Shown: positions 24,910 to 38,034, numbered from the stretch's first letter. The stretch: 64,000 bases of DNA from Lateolabrax maculatus (GCA_031216445.1 CM062201.1:7124501-7188500); one strand, 5' to 3'. Notes: a model not told the origin generated them from the letters alone. Made by a program: numbers and translations.

Positions 24910-25140
24910 GCTGAACAATAAGTCAGGGTTTGGTTAGGGTTAGGCAAAAAAAGTAAACTGGTTAGGTTCAGGGAAAGATCATGGTTTGGATTTAAATTAG
25001 TACTTTGTTAAGGTTAGGGGACCTTCGTCACCATGCTTTTTAAAAAAGAATGTTGACTGTCGGTTGGAAACAGGAAACAAACTCTCCTGTGTGTCTGAAG
25101 TTTTGTTGACCCATCCAACCACCCTGACCTTTGTTGCTCC
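24910..25140. repeat. Interspersed fish repeat with TTAGGGTTAGG-like start
   Basis: The phrases GGTTAGGGTTAGGCAAAAAA, GGTTAGGTTCAGGGAAAGAT and GTACTTTGTTAAGGTTAGGG follow each other, then GACTGTCGGTTGGAAACAGG and GACCCATCCAACCACC. I recognise this order from many teleost sequences. It is non-coding, sits next to the LINE remnant, and is not a telomeric array. Confidence 0.
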
Positions 25141-28100
25141 ATAACAACATCAGCATAATTCCCCCTATGCCCCTATCATAACTACTATGGCTGCTACAGG
25201 GTTTTCTCACTTGAATGTCCACAGATGTTGTTTCGGAAAACTTCCTGAAACGACTAAAGTCTCATGACAGTCTCTTGATTAAACCTTTGAGTTATTGATG
25301 TCAATGTAAATTAATTATCTCTGAGTTTTCAACTGAACAAGAAAATGTACATATTCGGCTTTGGGTACTGTGATAGCAGTTTTCACTATTTCTAACATTT
25401 CTTTGACTCAATAAGGGTCAATTTATCAAAATAAAATTGATAAAAAGGACTTATGTGCTAGAACAGTTTTGTATTTAGGCAAAGCTGTAGTACAGCACTT
25501 AAAATGACGACCACAATCATCAGCATTCTGCTGGTACAGGAAAAGTAAACTGGTTTCTCCTGCTCTTCCTGAGCTCAGGGTTTAACAGGGTCAGTGCTGT
25601 CATACAGTAGGTGGTTTGCAGTTAAAAGGAAACCAAAGCCAGGAAAGATGGCCATTACCGGCCGTAGAGAGCAGAGAGTACCCAGTAAAGAACCATCTTC
25701 CGACTCTTACGACTTCTTCTACAACCCTGAGACCAGCTGTCTGTCAACCACAAGGATTAAGGTGCTTCTTCTGCAGCCGCACGTTGCTCTGAGATTCTCA
25801 AACACACACACATTCATACAAGATAAGCACAACATGGCATTCACACACAACGCAGAGAAAAATATATAGACAGACAGACACATTTCTTCCTTCAAATGCC
25901 ACGAGGTGCTGCAGGGTTAAAATAAATGGTCCGCAAAAAATCTGTAAGAAAAAAGGACAAGAGGGTAGAAACTGGATGGTTCAATGGATGTTTCAAAATA
26001 AACTATACAAAGTTTATGACCATAAAGAAAAGCACCAGCACAGAGATTTCTGCAAGAGCCAGTTTAAAGAACTTACTGATGTTTCATGACCTCCCTTTTA
26101 GCTGTTCACAGCTAAGAAGTCATTTACACTTTCACTCACTAAGACTGTGATTAGCTTGAAAACCCAGCTTCAAACTCCTGCTCTGGCAAACAGCCTGCCT
26201 GCTCAAGTGTCCTTGATCTGACCCTATATCACATCCAGCTCCTGAGTGCTGTCCTTCGGCTATGCCTGACCTCCGACCTCCATCTTTAAGGAGACAGGAG
26301 AAAAGAGAATTTCTTCACACGGATCAATATCTTTCTTTCTGATGCTGGGTCACATCAGAAAAACCTTGCCTCAAAGAGCAAAGCAGATATTCATTTGTTG
26401 TTTGTTGGCCTAGGCTCTCTGGACTAAGTATGGACAGAGGGACTGAAAATAGATGTGCTTTATCATCAGTACAGCAATCAATGATATCTATGAATTTCCC
26501 GACCAGTCTTTACCATGTGAAGTTAAAGGTCATTAATAGGCCAGGATGTAGGGGATAAAGTTACTAAACAACCGCTACTAGGTACTGGCAAAACCAAACT
26601 GCTATTTAGTCAGTCATTAAGTCATTACCTGTACATCCATAGTTTAATTACAAAACATATAGACACTTTATGACCCATTTCTGTATAAAAGGGCTGTGCA
26701 CACTGCGAGTAAAAAATGCCTGGTGTAGCTACTTCCATTAATTATAGTGTAAACTTAGTGGTGCAGCAGCCGCTCCACGAACAGTCCGCATTCGTTACGT
26801 GTTCAGTGTAGCAGGGGCGTCAGTGATACAAATCCATTCACATAGGAGAGGGGGTACATAACCAAAACCAATCTAGTGTGAATCAATAGATAGGTGCAAA
26901 TATGCACTGCCTTGTCCCTGACGACACCTGTACAGTATGTACATACATACATGTGTATGGATTTCTACATGTCCTTCTCTCATGGCCTTCCCTCTTCATC
27001 TTCATCAGCTTGTGCACAACAGCCAAGATTCAATCACGGTGGGAGCAATGTGTGCCGATGTGTCAACTCGTCTGTCATCCAAGAGTGGCGGGGGTGGAGT
27101 CAGGGGGAGGCGGAGGTGGGCAGTGGACCTGGTTTTTGTGAGCTAACGCATGACAATGATGAGCTTGGCATGTCACCGAGGCAACAAGCGGCCTCATCCA
27201 TTATTCATCTGGGTAACAAACTGATAAACGAGGTAAATGAAGAGGAACAACGGCAGCGAGAATCATGCAGACGGACCGAAAGAGACATTTAGAAGCCGGC
27301 GGCACCAGCGGCATCCCGAGGCGCATATTAATCTGCGAGGTAAACAACAAGGTCTGGACACAGGGTCAAAGCAAAGCGGCTTTGCAGCTCTCATCCTTGA
27401 GAAGAGTAATGTGGAGCAACTGCACAGCTTCAGAAAATGTGTGGATTCCCCCCAAAAAAAAAGAAAAAAGAGCTCAATCACACCGGCATACAGGTATTAC
27501 AGGGAGGATTCGCATCTCTGCAAGATCAACACATGTATAGTGGCTAATTCCTCAATCACCCCCCTACAATCACCCAGCACCCTCCACATCAGACCCCTCA
27601 CTTCTTCCCACAAAACAACCATTTCCTTTGCAGCACAAGTTAAGTACCAAACATTAGTTTACCGGTACAGGTACAGAGAGATATCCCAGCTCTCACGTGT
27701 CATGCCAAATTCATGCAACACGATCTGTACGAGACAGCAGGGGTGAATTATTGCCCTGTTGCTACGGTAACACCTCGTATGCAGAAAACACCATGCCATG
27801 GTTTGGAAAATGGTGATTTGTGAGATTTCATTTCGAGAAAAACCATTCCAGTGACGAGGGGGAGGGAGGGATGAGAGAAGGAAAGAAAAAAGATTGACAG
27901 TGAAAGAGTGAGGGAAAGAAAAGAGACTCAGATAGCTACAGTGGGAGAAAAGCGAGAGGAAGACGGAGAGAAGCGAGGCAAGGCTTCGCTCGCAGCAATT
28001 TGCAGCAGTGCTTTAGACAATTTGGGTCACTTCTGTCACTGTATTTCTATAAGCGAGCAGAAACACCTCATCTGCCATTCATTTCATTTCCATTCCAACA

Positions 28101-29470
28101 CCTGCAAGCCATTTGCATTCTGTCAGTTTTACCTCTCCTTTTCATTTTTCCGCATGCCACTACATTTCCTGAATGATAACGTACTGGCAATTTCTGCACT
28201 GGCATAGCACGGGCCAGGACACAACACCGCCTGCATCCAAAGCAGGGAGGAAAATGGTTTGCCTTTTTTCCAATCTTGTCTTTCCTTCTCTTTCTTTGTA
28301 CCTCCACCCTAAGTCCCAGTCCTCCTCTCATGTTTCCACTGACAATCCCCCCCCCCCGCCAAACCTCTTGATCAAATCCAGATCTTTGCCATCTGACCCT
28401 TATGAGCCCTTGCAGAGCCCAGTGACTCCCCGGGGACCCGAGGCCGGATCGCATGTCTCGCCTCTCCACAGCAACAAATGAAACAGGCTCTCAACAGCTC
28501 GCCTGATTGGCTATCATGAGATCCGTGCCATCATTCCTGACAGTGGAGCGCCACGGAGCCAAAGCGCTTTCATACACGGGCATTACTGGCACATTTTACC
28601 GGAGTAGGCAGGCAGCTGTGCAGATCCGAGCAAGTTTCATCTAGTTAAATATTTTCAAATCCAGTTAGAATGAAATATAGGCCCAATTTTGCCACAAGGA
28701 ATGAATGTGAAAATGAAAACAACTGTAGTCTAAGGGAGAGTAGCTGTGCTTGTCTGGGCTGATCCCTCATGAGAAATACAACACGGCAAGAAAAACAGTG
28801 TGAAAACCTCAATAAGAGAATTTGAGGCTTTCAGGCTGAAGAACTTGAAATGCAATGAATTGAGATATTCCATCCATATTCATATTCATGAGATCTATAT
28901 GCAGCATAATGCAATTATTACATACTGGTAGCCCCAAAATGACAGGGAGATGAAACTCTTTAGGATGAAGAACCTGTTCGCAGCACTTCATGTTTACCGA
29001 TCAGGCCGGTCTCTGAAGCTTTACACCAAAGGGATAAGAGAGAAAATAAGGATCTAACACCGGCGGGTCCTGCTTTCTTCAGATGGAGCACTTGCCCACT
29101 GTTATTTGCCAGACAGGATTTCACTGCAGTGGTAATCCTTGATTTTTTTTTTTTCTTTCTTTTATCTTTCCATTTGGAAGATAGGAGTAATTTCGGCAGT
29201 GCCAACGGAGACGTCCTTCCCGTTGGACCGTCTGTTTCGATGGCATTCTTTTCTTTGTCTGCTCAGCCTTGGTTGCTATTACTGTTAATGCTAACCACAC
29301 ACCACTCCGTTTCTTAACACACACAATCAAACTCCCGTGCATCTCATTCTTCCCCTGAAAGATTTGCCAAACACCAAGTATTTAAAATAGTAAATGAAAA
29401 AGCCTTCAGGTGGAATAATTGCTTTGTCCGTTATGTAAATTCAAATGTGTTGTTAATGTTAAGATTTCAC
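25140..29470. other. Gene-free stretch between repeat clusters
   Basis: No exon or RNA gene is supported. It contains a TATAAAAGG match near 26,683, a purine-rich block at 27,840-27,990, an 11-base C run near 28,350 and unique-looking DNA at 28,480-28,660. The 169-aa plus-strand frame at 27,237-27,746 has no recognisable domain and is overlapped by frames on the other strand. Confidence 0.
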
Positions 29471-29476
29471 ATTTCA

Positions 29477-29600
29477 ATAGGCTGCAACCGACGATTATTT
29501 TCATTATCCACTCATCTGTTGATTATTACTATTTTAATTAATCAGTTAATCATTTGGTCTATAAAATAGTCCATTACACTTTCCCAAGGGGAAACAATAT
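29477..29600 (+). mobile_element. Fragment of the TAAT-rich interspersed repeat
   Basis: It begins AGGCTGCAACCGACGATTAT, continues CTGTTGATTATTACTATTTT, AATTAATCAGTTAATCATTT and GGTCTATAAAATAG. This is the same family as at 9.08, 31.86 and 55.80 kb. Similarity stops near 29,600 where other repeats follow. Confidence 0.
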
Positions 29601-29636
29601 GAGCCCTGGAAAATGAGCAAATCCTGATATTTATCA

Positions 29637-29970
29637 AAGGAATACTTTGACATTTTGGGAAATATGCTCTTTCCAGAGTTAGATGACAGGCTCGATAATA
29701 CTATAATGTCTCCACTGTACATACAGTATGAAGCTGTAGTCTTGTCGTCATCATGAGGTTAAAAAAAGTCCCACAAAACCACAACTTCATATGTTTACAC
29801 TTTGTTTTTTGTACAGATTAAACAAGATTTAACATGTTAATGAGTAAGCTGCAGTAGGCTGGGAGGTGAATGTTGTCCAGTCTTTATGCTTAGCTAAAAA
29901 GCTGCTGGCTGGAGCTTCATCTTTACAGTACAGACATGAGAGTATTATTGACCGTATTTCCCAAGATGCC
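29637..29970 (-). mobile_element. Common percomorph interspersed repeat in a two-orientation arrangement
   Basis: Plus-strand phrases at 29,637-29,720 (GACATTTTGGGAAATATGCT, GAGTTAGATGACAGGCTCGA) are the start of a repeat I recognise from many fish sequences. From about 29,970 down to 29,740 the minus strand reads the same family's interior (ATACTCTCATGTCTGTACTG, TTAGCTAAGCATAAAGACTGG, TTAACATGTTAAATCTTGTTT). The two halves face each other. It is non-coding. Confidence 0.
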
Positions 29971-30047
29971 GAGCTATTCCTGAAAGATGAAACCAGTATG
30001 TGGCATAATTGTTGGAGCAATGACTGTAATAAAATTTGACAAAGTCA

Positions 30048-30180
30048 TCTTAACTCAAGGTCCACTTACATTTTTTGAGCTTTGAACCGCATCCCTCAGC
30101 TAATGATCTCATCTCCCGGTTTTCAAAATGTGAGATATGAGTGAAATATTTTGAAAAAGCTAGTAGACCTTGAGCTAAGA
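30048..30180. mobile_element. 133-bp MITE-like element with terminal inverted repeats
   Basis: The left end TCTTAACTCAAGGTCCACT (30,048-30,066) and the complement of the right end (30,162-30,180) agree at 17 of 19 bases. The interior has no frame. I recall similar 'AAGGTCCACTT' elements in other fish. Target-site duplication is not clear. Confidence 0.
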
Positions 30181-30604
30181 TTTGATGACTATCAAAATCA
30201 TTAATTCATTGTTTTTGGTCAAACAGCTACTCAAACCACTAATAATTTCAGCCCCCAAATTTATCCTTCCCTTTGCACAGGTTTCCAAACGTGAAAGCAC
30301 ACTTTCATTTGGGCAAATGCGACCGTCCTCTGCGTTGCAGCCTGACTTTCTGATTTCAGCTGATTAGACTGGAGTATTTTTTTTTAAGAATCACGGCTTG
30401 AGCAGCTTTAAGGTGTTTTTAACATGTGCACACACCCTGGGAGCCCTGTGTGTGTGCTGTGGGGCTGTAGCTGTCCTGTGATTGAGAATCTAGGGCAAAC
30501 CCCTTAAGTGGAGAGATGGGGAGAGGGAGAAAGATCATCAGAGCCATTACTGCGTGATAAATGATTTGCTAGCTGGTGAGTTGCCCTGAGGGAGACGGTG
30601 GGGT

Positions 30605-30607
<3 letters not shown>

Positions 30608-30654
<47 letters not shown>
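30608..30654. repeat. (GT)n microsatellite
   Basis: About 23 uninterrupted GT units. Confidence 0.
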
Positions 30655-30655
<1 letters not shown>

Positions 30656-30763
30656 CAGGGGGAGGTTAAACCTGTGGCTTACTTCTATCAAGATCCCATG
30701 GCACCCAGGTCCTGCTAATGCAATCTGCTTCATTACAAGGGGGAAGCGGGGATTGAACGTACA

Positions 30764-30875
30764 ACCACACACGCACACACGCCACACACACACACACACA
30801 CAAAACTGAACTCTAACTGTTGAACTCAACTATGTGGACTTTCTATCACAGACAGGCGCACACAATCAAACTTCT

Positions 30876-30909
<34 letters not shown>
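30764..30909. repeat. (CA)n microsatellites
   Basis: Two CA runs (about 30,764-30,802 and 30,876-30,909) lie within 260 bases of the (GT)n at 30,608 and are complementary to it. Confidence 0.
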
Positions 30910-30911
<2 letters not shown>

Positions 30912-30956
30912 TCTCACACTCGCTCTCACATACAGGCTCTGCAGGCAATCACGTCT

Positions 30957-31410
30957 CAGGAGAAAAGGAGCCGGAGCCAGGGCAGAGCTCGGAGGAGGAG
31001 GAGGCAAATTAGTGCAGAGTTGAAAGAGCGGAGTGGTAGACGGAGTGGGGGGGGGGGAGGAAGAGTAAGGAACCGACTGCTTCAACAGGGGGAGAAGAAG
31101 TGTGAGGTTTTAAAGGGGGAGAGGTATGAGAATAGAGAAATAGAGAGATTTAAAAAAGATTCAGGTACAGTAAAAAAAAAAAAAAAAAAAATTTAAAAAG
31201 AAGGATTAGATGTTAAGAGCTTTGAAAGGGTGAAGGAATAGATAGAGAGAAGAAAACACGGGGGAGCTAGAATGACAGCGAGGAGTTGAAAGGGTGAGCG
31301 TAAAGGAGAGACAGCGAGAGGGTAATGGCTGGTGGGAGAGGTGCAAGCAGCTCCTGCCAAGATAGAGGAAGAACCAGAGAGAGGAAAGAGGGAGAGAAAT
31401 TGAGCAGCGT
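30957..31410. repeat. Long purine-rich tract
   Basis: For about 450 bases the plus strand is strongly biased to A and G. It includes GGAGGAGGAGGAGG-type, G-run (about 31,046-31,056) and a poly(A) run (about 31,171-31,190). Frames here encode only low-complexity R/E/K/G peptides. Confidence 0.
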
Positions 31411-31859
31411 AACCCTCAAGACCCCGCTGTCTGCAGAGGAGAGTGGTGTGTGCGTGGGTTGATGTGTGCATGTGTGTGTCTACGTCGTCGTATGGTGCAC
31501 GCTGCGCTGGCAGGTCTGAGGGCTGGTGTCAGGCTCCTCGATTTCTCTCGGGTTGAGATTGGGAGGGGAGGGATTTCTGCCGCGATAGCCCCCGGGGGAG
31601 CTCCGCTTGCTGGGGTGAGACAGCCTGGCCGGCCTGCCGGCTCCAGCCTCTGGGTGAGGCCCAGGAAGTGAGATACAGCTGGATGAGCTCTGGCTCAGAG
31701 TCTGAGTACCACATCAGCAGCCAGCGTACATCCTGAGGTGCTAGGCTGTTACATACAGGTGGGAGTATGAAGAAGCTGAATGCATGCATTATGTGCAAAG
31801 TTATTCCATTCCTTGGATCTTAATTTGTGCTTTATATTACTTGGGGCTCTGGATAATTA

Positions 31860-31976
31860 TGATGGGCATTTTTCACTATTTTCTGACATTTTGTAGGAAA
31901 ATGATTAATGAATTAATCAAAACTAAAAACGGACAGATTGCTTGTTAATGAAAATATTCATTAACTGCAGCCCTTC
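31860..31976 (-). mobile_element. Fragment of the TAAT-rich interspersed repeat, reverse orientation
   Basis: It runs TTTTCACTATTTTCTGACAT, GATTAATGAATTAATCAAAA and GTTAATGAAAATATTCATTA, and ends ACTGCAGCCCT. It is the complement of the family end seen at 29,484. Confidence 0.
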
Positions 31977-34900
31977 CTGTTCATTTGTTTTTCTTCTGAC
32001 AAACAATTATCATAAAGCACATTCAAATCAGAGTCAAACCAAAGTGCCACCATAACACACAAAGCCAAGTCCAGTTAACCAGCCTAAAGCTTAGTTGCCT
32101 GGTATTGTGCTGACCTTTTCCAGCATTAAGTCTCCTATTCTTCCACAACTGTGTGTTGTCAAGGCTGGTGTGTTAACAATGATCCGTGGCTTAGGTGCCA
32201 AAAAAGCTCAAAGAAACATGACCACAAATTGCTCATCTACAGTAGTGCTAGCTCTGCTTCTAAAAACACCATGGACGTCTGTTGAGTATTGTCATCCAGA
32301 TTTTGCAGAGAGTACCACTAATTCAAACTGGACTGTCTAGGTACTGTATGATACTATATGCTTTTATGTTCATCTTTAGTTCAAGGAACGTTCTAGTTTA
32401 AAGCTTCAATAATAAACACTATGTGTCATGTCTTACTGTATATATACAGTATGTATGTTACGATGGAATATACCCAGCAATGTAACTCCGATATAACACA
32501 GCCTGAAAAGCCCAGATGTCTGACCTTGGCTCATGGCAGGATTTGGCTTCAAAGCCTAAATAGCTGATGATGCAAGACATAACTTAGAGTAAGCTTGATC
32601 ATCCCTTCAGCAGAGTTTATCTTTGCTCAGTCCCATATCCCCAGGTCAATAATGTTGACTCATCGACCACCCCTTCCTCTGTTGTCGATAAAGCACACTG
32701 TAGGCTTTTAGCTTCTGCTTTGGCTCTGTAAAGAACAAACAAAGAAAATGACCCCCAAGGACTGACGACCCACGCCACAGACACTGATGATGAATCCCCA
32801 TTCACATGGCTGAACATTGTGTGTCTTCTTGTGCCGTCTTTTCCTTCTAAAACTCACAAAAATTGCGTTGGCATTTACCCAGAAGGCTAAGATTTGAAGG
32901 GGGATTAACAAGGCTCTGATTTGTAGGTGGAAGGACTGAGACTGCTGCCTGGGTAAAGCAAGAGAAATGATTTGGGCGCTCTTGCCCTTTAAAATCGTTC
33001 TTTTTCTCTAGTGATTCTGGCGTTGCTCTTTCCTAACATTGCTCTCCATCTTATCGATCAGCAAATCAGCTGCCTAACAGACAGGTAGCGCTCAACGCTG
33101 AGCGGGAAGGTTTGAGGTGAACGAGTCACGGAAACCGTCCAGAATATTGAAATGAACAATTAAAGCAGTCCTTCTCGGAAGCACACGGGAAGGGACCGTC
33201 TGGAAGAGGGGAAGGGGAGAGATCATTGTCTCGCCGAGACTGAGGGTCACACGAAATAATTCACCCGGAAATCAATTTTCATCACGTCTATTACAGACCA
33301 CCGATGGACCGAGGAAAGAAAAGAATGAGCAAGACGGACCAAGTGAGACTCATTTCCCCTTTTTATCCTTGTTGTATTTTTCTTCCCTCTTTCACTGCCC
33401 AAACCATTTCCACAGTAGAGTGCACTGGCCACAAAAAGACATCTGCAGTCGATCATGATAAACAGTCTGCATCGCTCCCATTTGTTTCCCTAAAAACCAC
33501 AGAGCTGCATGAGTAGAAGCTACAGCTGCTGCATCTTGGTGGAATGCATTAAATCATGACGCAAGGAGTTCAAACACTGGTGTTGACATTTTTTGGAGTG
33601 CAGCTGCCATTACATTTGTGCCAATGTATTTAAAGACACACTAAGATTTGATTTAAAAATGCATCCATTTCATTCCACAAGCCTGTAAGGGAGAGGAGAA
33701 TCCTGTCCTTATACAAACACTAAAATTATTCTTGTTAGAAGGTAAAAGCCTTGGACAGAGCATTTAGACCTCCATTTAACCATAATAAAAATAAAATTAT
33801 CCTCTAAAACCCAAACTAATGAGATTCAAAAAACGATCTGACAATTCTAGCTGTTGGCAAAGATGAGACAGTTAATTCCAAACGTGGACAATGCTGTTTT
33901 CTTTTTCTCCAAAATAGAGGCAGGTCTTAAAAGTTATTCCCCCTTTTTAAGAGAAGTGGAGTGGTTGATTAAAGGGAGGGCATACAAAGAGCATCAGGTT
34001 TGCCACTTGTCTAAAACCTAAAGAGCCCCACTTATTTGAGCCCAGCCCACCGTCCCTCATTCTCCATCCAAACCACCAATTTCTCTAGTTTCCCCCTGCC
34101 GAGTCCTCATTATCATCCCAAGAAAAAACAGAGCTGATGTGCCTGAGTGTGTGTATGTGTGGAGAGGGGGACTGCTAGATGGGAGCAGAGGATATGAAGC
34201 TGAAGGAGGAGAGGTGATGGGTATGACTGAAGGGGTGGGTGGGTGGTGGTGGTGGTGGGGGGGGGGGGCTGTCAGCCTTTGTAGGTCAGCATTAATGTTT
34301 AATGCTTTATGCTGATGAGCTGACGGTCTAACTGTTTTGAGGAACGATGCACTCTGGGCTCCGTCACTCCGGGCCGCGGCTCGCGCAAACACAATTTCCC
34401 ACACATCTGCAGGCGTAAGCCACCAGCTCCTGAGCCGCTGCTTACATTCTCCCCAACCTCTCGGCACGCCAATTAAGCAGGCATGTGACAAGATGGCCGA
34501 AAGTGCCAATTAGGCCAATCTACCTCTGTTACACGGCCCCCTTATACGCGCCTCCCCATCGCTTTCCCAGCAGCAGCTCCCACCTTCCTCTCCCCACTGG
34601 CCCTTAATGGATTTCCATGCCACTGTCTCTCTTCCAGCACTCCCATTTACCCTAGTTACATCATGAAAGTGAGTCCAAATAATGTAACTTTAATAGGCCC
34701 ACTTTAACATTCAGTCCAGAAGCAGGGATAGCAGCTTTTGCTTTGAGCACACATAATTATTTAGCCTGGAGTACACATCATAATTGAAAGGGTCTGATAA
34801 CAATGTTGCCTTGTTACATGCATTACATTAAGAAACGGGGAGATGGATTAGTGCTACACGACAGGGAGGAAAAAAAACTAAATTTGGTTTGCAAGGTTTA

Positions 34901-36130
34901 CCAAATAAGCCCCATAATGGTCTGTTTATCTTATCAATTAGGGAGCCATAATCTTTTTTGAAATGAGAAATGTGGCTTGCCACAGGGCACAATCACCTCA
35001 TAAATAAGGTACATCCAAAATCCCCAAACCAATTTATTCAATTTAACATACAATGGATTACAGCTTAATTTCAGTGATAATGGGAGTAGACACTTGAGGA
35101 AATTAAAATGGAGAACTTGAAATTTCATGAGTCGTTTCCAAATTACCCCCAAGGACGGTAGAGAATCAGGTGGAGGAATTATTCAAACGACACACAGTTG
35201 TCTCTCAGACAAATACTGTTTAGTTTTGGAAATAGAGTGAAAGCCAAAGGGCACAGTTTGCCATTTTTCCGTTTGATCAACAATCATTTCAAACATTGGT
35301 GCAGCTCTAGACGCATTATTTTCAACACGTAGTCATTAAGGATTCAGTGGAAGCCTGGCTGTTAATGGCTTTTAGATGCTGCCTCCCACACCCTACTTGA
35401 TGGGGCATGCTTTCCATTAAAGTGAAAGTATTTTGGATGCTTACAGTTTGATCATAAAGTCCCATATGTTGCACTGTTATTTCCCTGGCTCCGTCGCAAA
35501 CAAGCCTCCTCGTTGTTGCAGCGCGGGGCGACAACGCTGTTTGAAAGCTAACGTGTCAAAATCTAAATTCATCACTGTCAATGATGATAATTGGTACTGA
35601 GAAAGGGAAGAGAAGCTGTGCTGCTGGGGTGATTAAAGACATCTCACACAGTCTGTTCCTTGGGGCAGCTTCTTTTCTTGTTTAGGTTTTAAATGTAGCA
35701 ATATCTTTTTGTTCAGATGTCAAAGAAGATCCATTACATCCCCTGTTAGCACGCAGTGTGCACAGAGGGACCGTGTTTTGGTGCTGAAAGGTGTTTGTGG
35801 AGGTTTAACAGTGTGGCGAGGCCTGCAGCACTGCTTAGTGTGACAAACAAGACGAAACTGGGTCCTCTACACTGGGTGTGGCCTGGATTCACACAAAGCC
35901 TTCAGTGGGTCAGCGCCTAAGGAGAGAGTCTGTGCATGGATGGATGGATGGGAGGGTGTATCGGGGAAAGCAGAGTGGATCCAGGGTGAATCAGGGGCAG
36001 CAGGGGAGCTGAAGGAGTGACAGAGGTAAAGCAGATGGATATATGGGGGAAGGGGGGGACACTTACAGTAGATATGCAGGATCTGGGTTATTGAAAAAAT
36101 CTCAGTATCTATGTCAGAATATGCTGGCAG
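31977..36130. other. Gene-free stretch
   Basis: No coding exon is recognised. 34,300-34,510 is unique-looking and relatively CpG-rich, next to a G run (34,257-34,269). 35,256-35,330 may carry a small scrap of the TAAT-rich repeat (TTGGTGCAGCTCTAGAC). The 150-aa minus frame at 34,057-34,509 is histidine/proline low complexity in part and has no family match. Confidence 0.
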
Positions 36131-36305
36131 ACACATGAGACCAAAATGAGGCCAAAAAATTTATGTGCATGTGCAACCAATCATTGTGTCTTTAGCCAGT
36201 TGGTATCGACATAGAATGTATATCATGATCAGATTTTTTAAACTCTATAATATTAATATTGGCCTCAATAATCCACTATCGGTTGGGGTCTAATTTACAT
36301 TTTTC
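36130..36305. repeat. Scrap of an interspersed repeat with AATATTGGCC/TATCGG motifs
   Basis: Phrases ATTGGCCTCAATAATCCACT and ATCGGTTGGGGTCTAA resemble the end of a repeat family seen across teleosts. Diverged, with uncertain ends. Confidence 0.
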
Positions 36306-36656
36306 CCCGCTACACCAACAACAATTTATACCTGCGACGCAAAGCATATCCAGAGATTTAGACTGAATGCCATTTCCATGCGGAAACACATTTTTACCCC
36401 CTTTTGAGCTGAGACTAACCCGGTTGCCCTGTAACACTTTTAGCCCCCCTTACCAAATCCACAGCTGACAACATCGCTTTCAACTCCAATTTTTCTTCAG
36501 TGCAGGTCCATGAATGCAACACAACAGCCATACATTAGGGGCAGGCCTGCTAATGGAGACCTCACCCCATGTCTTTCCCATGAGGCCGTCTGTCCTGAGG
36601 AGGAAATGGGGGTGACGGGGTGGGTGGGGAGGGGTCATTTAGCGAGGGAGGAGGGC

Positions 36657-36660
<4 letters not shown>

Positions 36661-36693
<33 letters not shown>
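36661..36693. repeat. (GT)n microsatellite
   Basis: Fifteen or more GT units ending in GCGTG. Confidence 0.
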
Positions 36694-36700
<7 letters not shown>

Positions 36701-36899
36701 CGATGGGACGGGGTAAGAATTCTGGGTCAGGGCCTCTTAATCTGGAGATGGACAGGGTGGGGCGTGGGGAGGCTACGCACACACACCAGATGGGACACCC
36801 CCCCATCCGCATTTACCTACTTAGCGGGCCCGTGGGCACGTGCATACACATAAACACCCTTATCCCTCCACTGCAGCCCTCTGCATATACGGTAGGTGC

Positions 36900-37980
36900 G
36901 ATCATGGGTGAAAGAGATTATATTATCATAACCTAGATATTCTAACCCCCCATGACCTACTGGGTTATGATGGAGGCGCTGCCCTTGGCAACAGAATAAC
37001 CCCAGCAGCGCACCACAAAGTCGAAGCAGACTTGGCACTGGCTACTCAGTCACTAGAATGACAAGAGCTGATGCAACAGCAGCTCAAATGACAAATTAAA
37101 TATGAATGTGCATGAACCACCGCCCTCCTTTCATCGTTTCCCTCCCCATTTTCTTCCTTTTAATGATCGGGGTGTATATGATGTGCTCGTAATATTTCTG
37201 GTTCAAATCCATCTCGCCGCCTCCCCCTCTCATTCCCCATTCCTCATTCCTGTCACTCTTGGCTCTGTTTTTCTTTCTAAAGAGCAGATGCACCATAAAA
37301 AAAAACATCATTAAACTAAAATACCTCTGTGACAGCACATTTTGCCTGAGTTGCGGTTGTTTTTCATGTATGCATATGAATGATAATGTCCTACGTCTGC
37401 TGTGACCCCAAAGAGGAGGAGGAGGAGGAGGAGGAGGGGGAAGGGGGGAGCTTTTGGGCTGAGCTCAGGTTTGGACTCTCCAGACCCCACCGATTGAGGA
37501 GGAGCAGGAGCTGATCAGCTGATGGAGCTGCCTCCCTGTACTCAGTGTTGGAGCATGTGCGCCCCCTAGTGTACATACTTGTCCTAGCAGCTTGACACTG
37601 TAGCTCCTTTTCCTTTTGACACAGAATTGAAAAAACACACGAGCAGTTCAAGGTGAAACAAACCTGAAATCAGTGCTTCATGTGTTGATTCCTGTCAAAA
37701 TGAAGGTGGAATGAACTGCCTCCCCATGTCTGATGTCAGTTACAGAAAAGCAAATTAGATCAGGTGGGGATTCAGGGTTTTGCATAAGCAGGGCTTGAAC
37801 CTAACATCTTATTGCATCGCTGTAGAAACAGAGATGAAGGACACATGGATACTCTTGGGGAGGTGAGAAACAAAAGTACGGTATTCTTTTAAAACAAAAC
37901 AAAAAAACAAAAAGAAAAAGGCAAGAACAGACATAATTTGGAAAAGTTGTAAAGGGCAATCTGGCAGTGCTCCTGACCTC
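36900..37980. other. Gene-free stretch
   Basis: It contains a GGA trinucleotide run near 37,411-37,440. No exon is supported. Confidence 0.
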
Positions 37981-37986
37981 AACACA

Positions 37987-37987
<1 letters not shown>

Positions 37988-38032
<45 letters not shown>
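37988..38032. repeat. (CA)n microsatellite
   Basis: About 22 uninterrupted CA units. Confidence 0.

Positions 38033-38034
<2 letters not shown>

Noticed and set aside
24917..24945. TTAGGGTTAGG as telomeric repeat
   Set aside because: Only two imperfect units; the following sequence is a known type of interspersed repeat.
26681..26691. TATAAAAGGG match as a promoter
   Set aside because: No exon, CpG enrichment or other promoter signal follows it on the plus strand.
27237..27746. 169-residue plus-strand frame
   Set aside because: Composition and overlapping frames look random; no family match is apparent.
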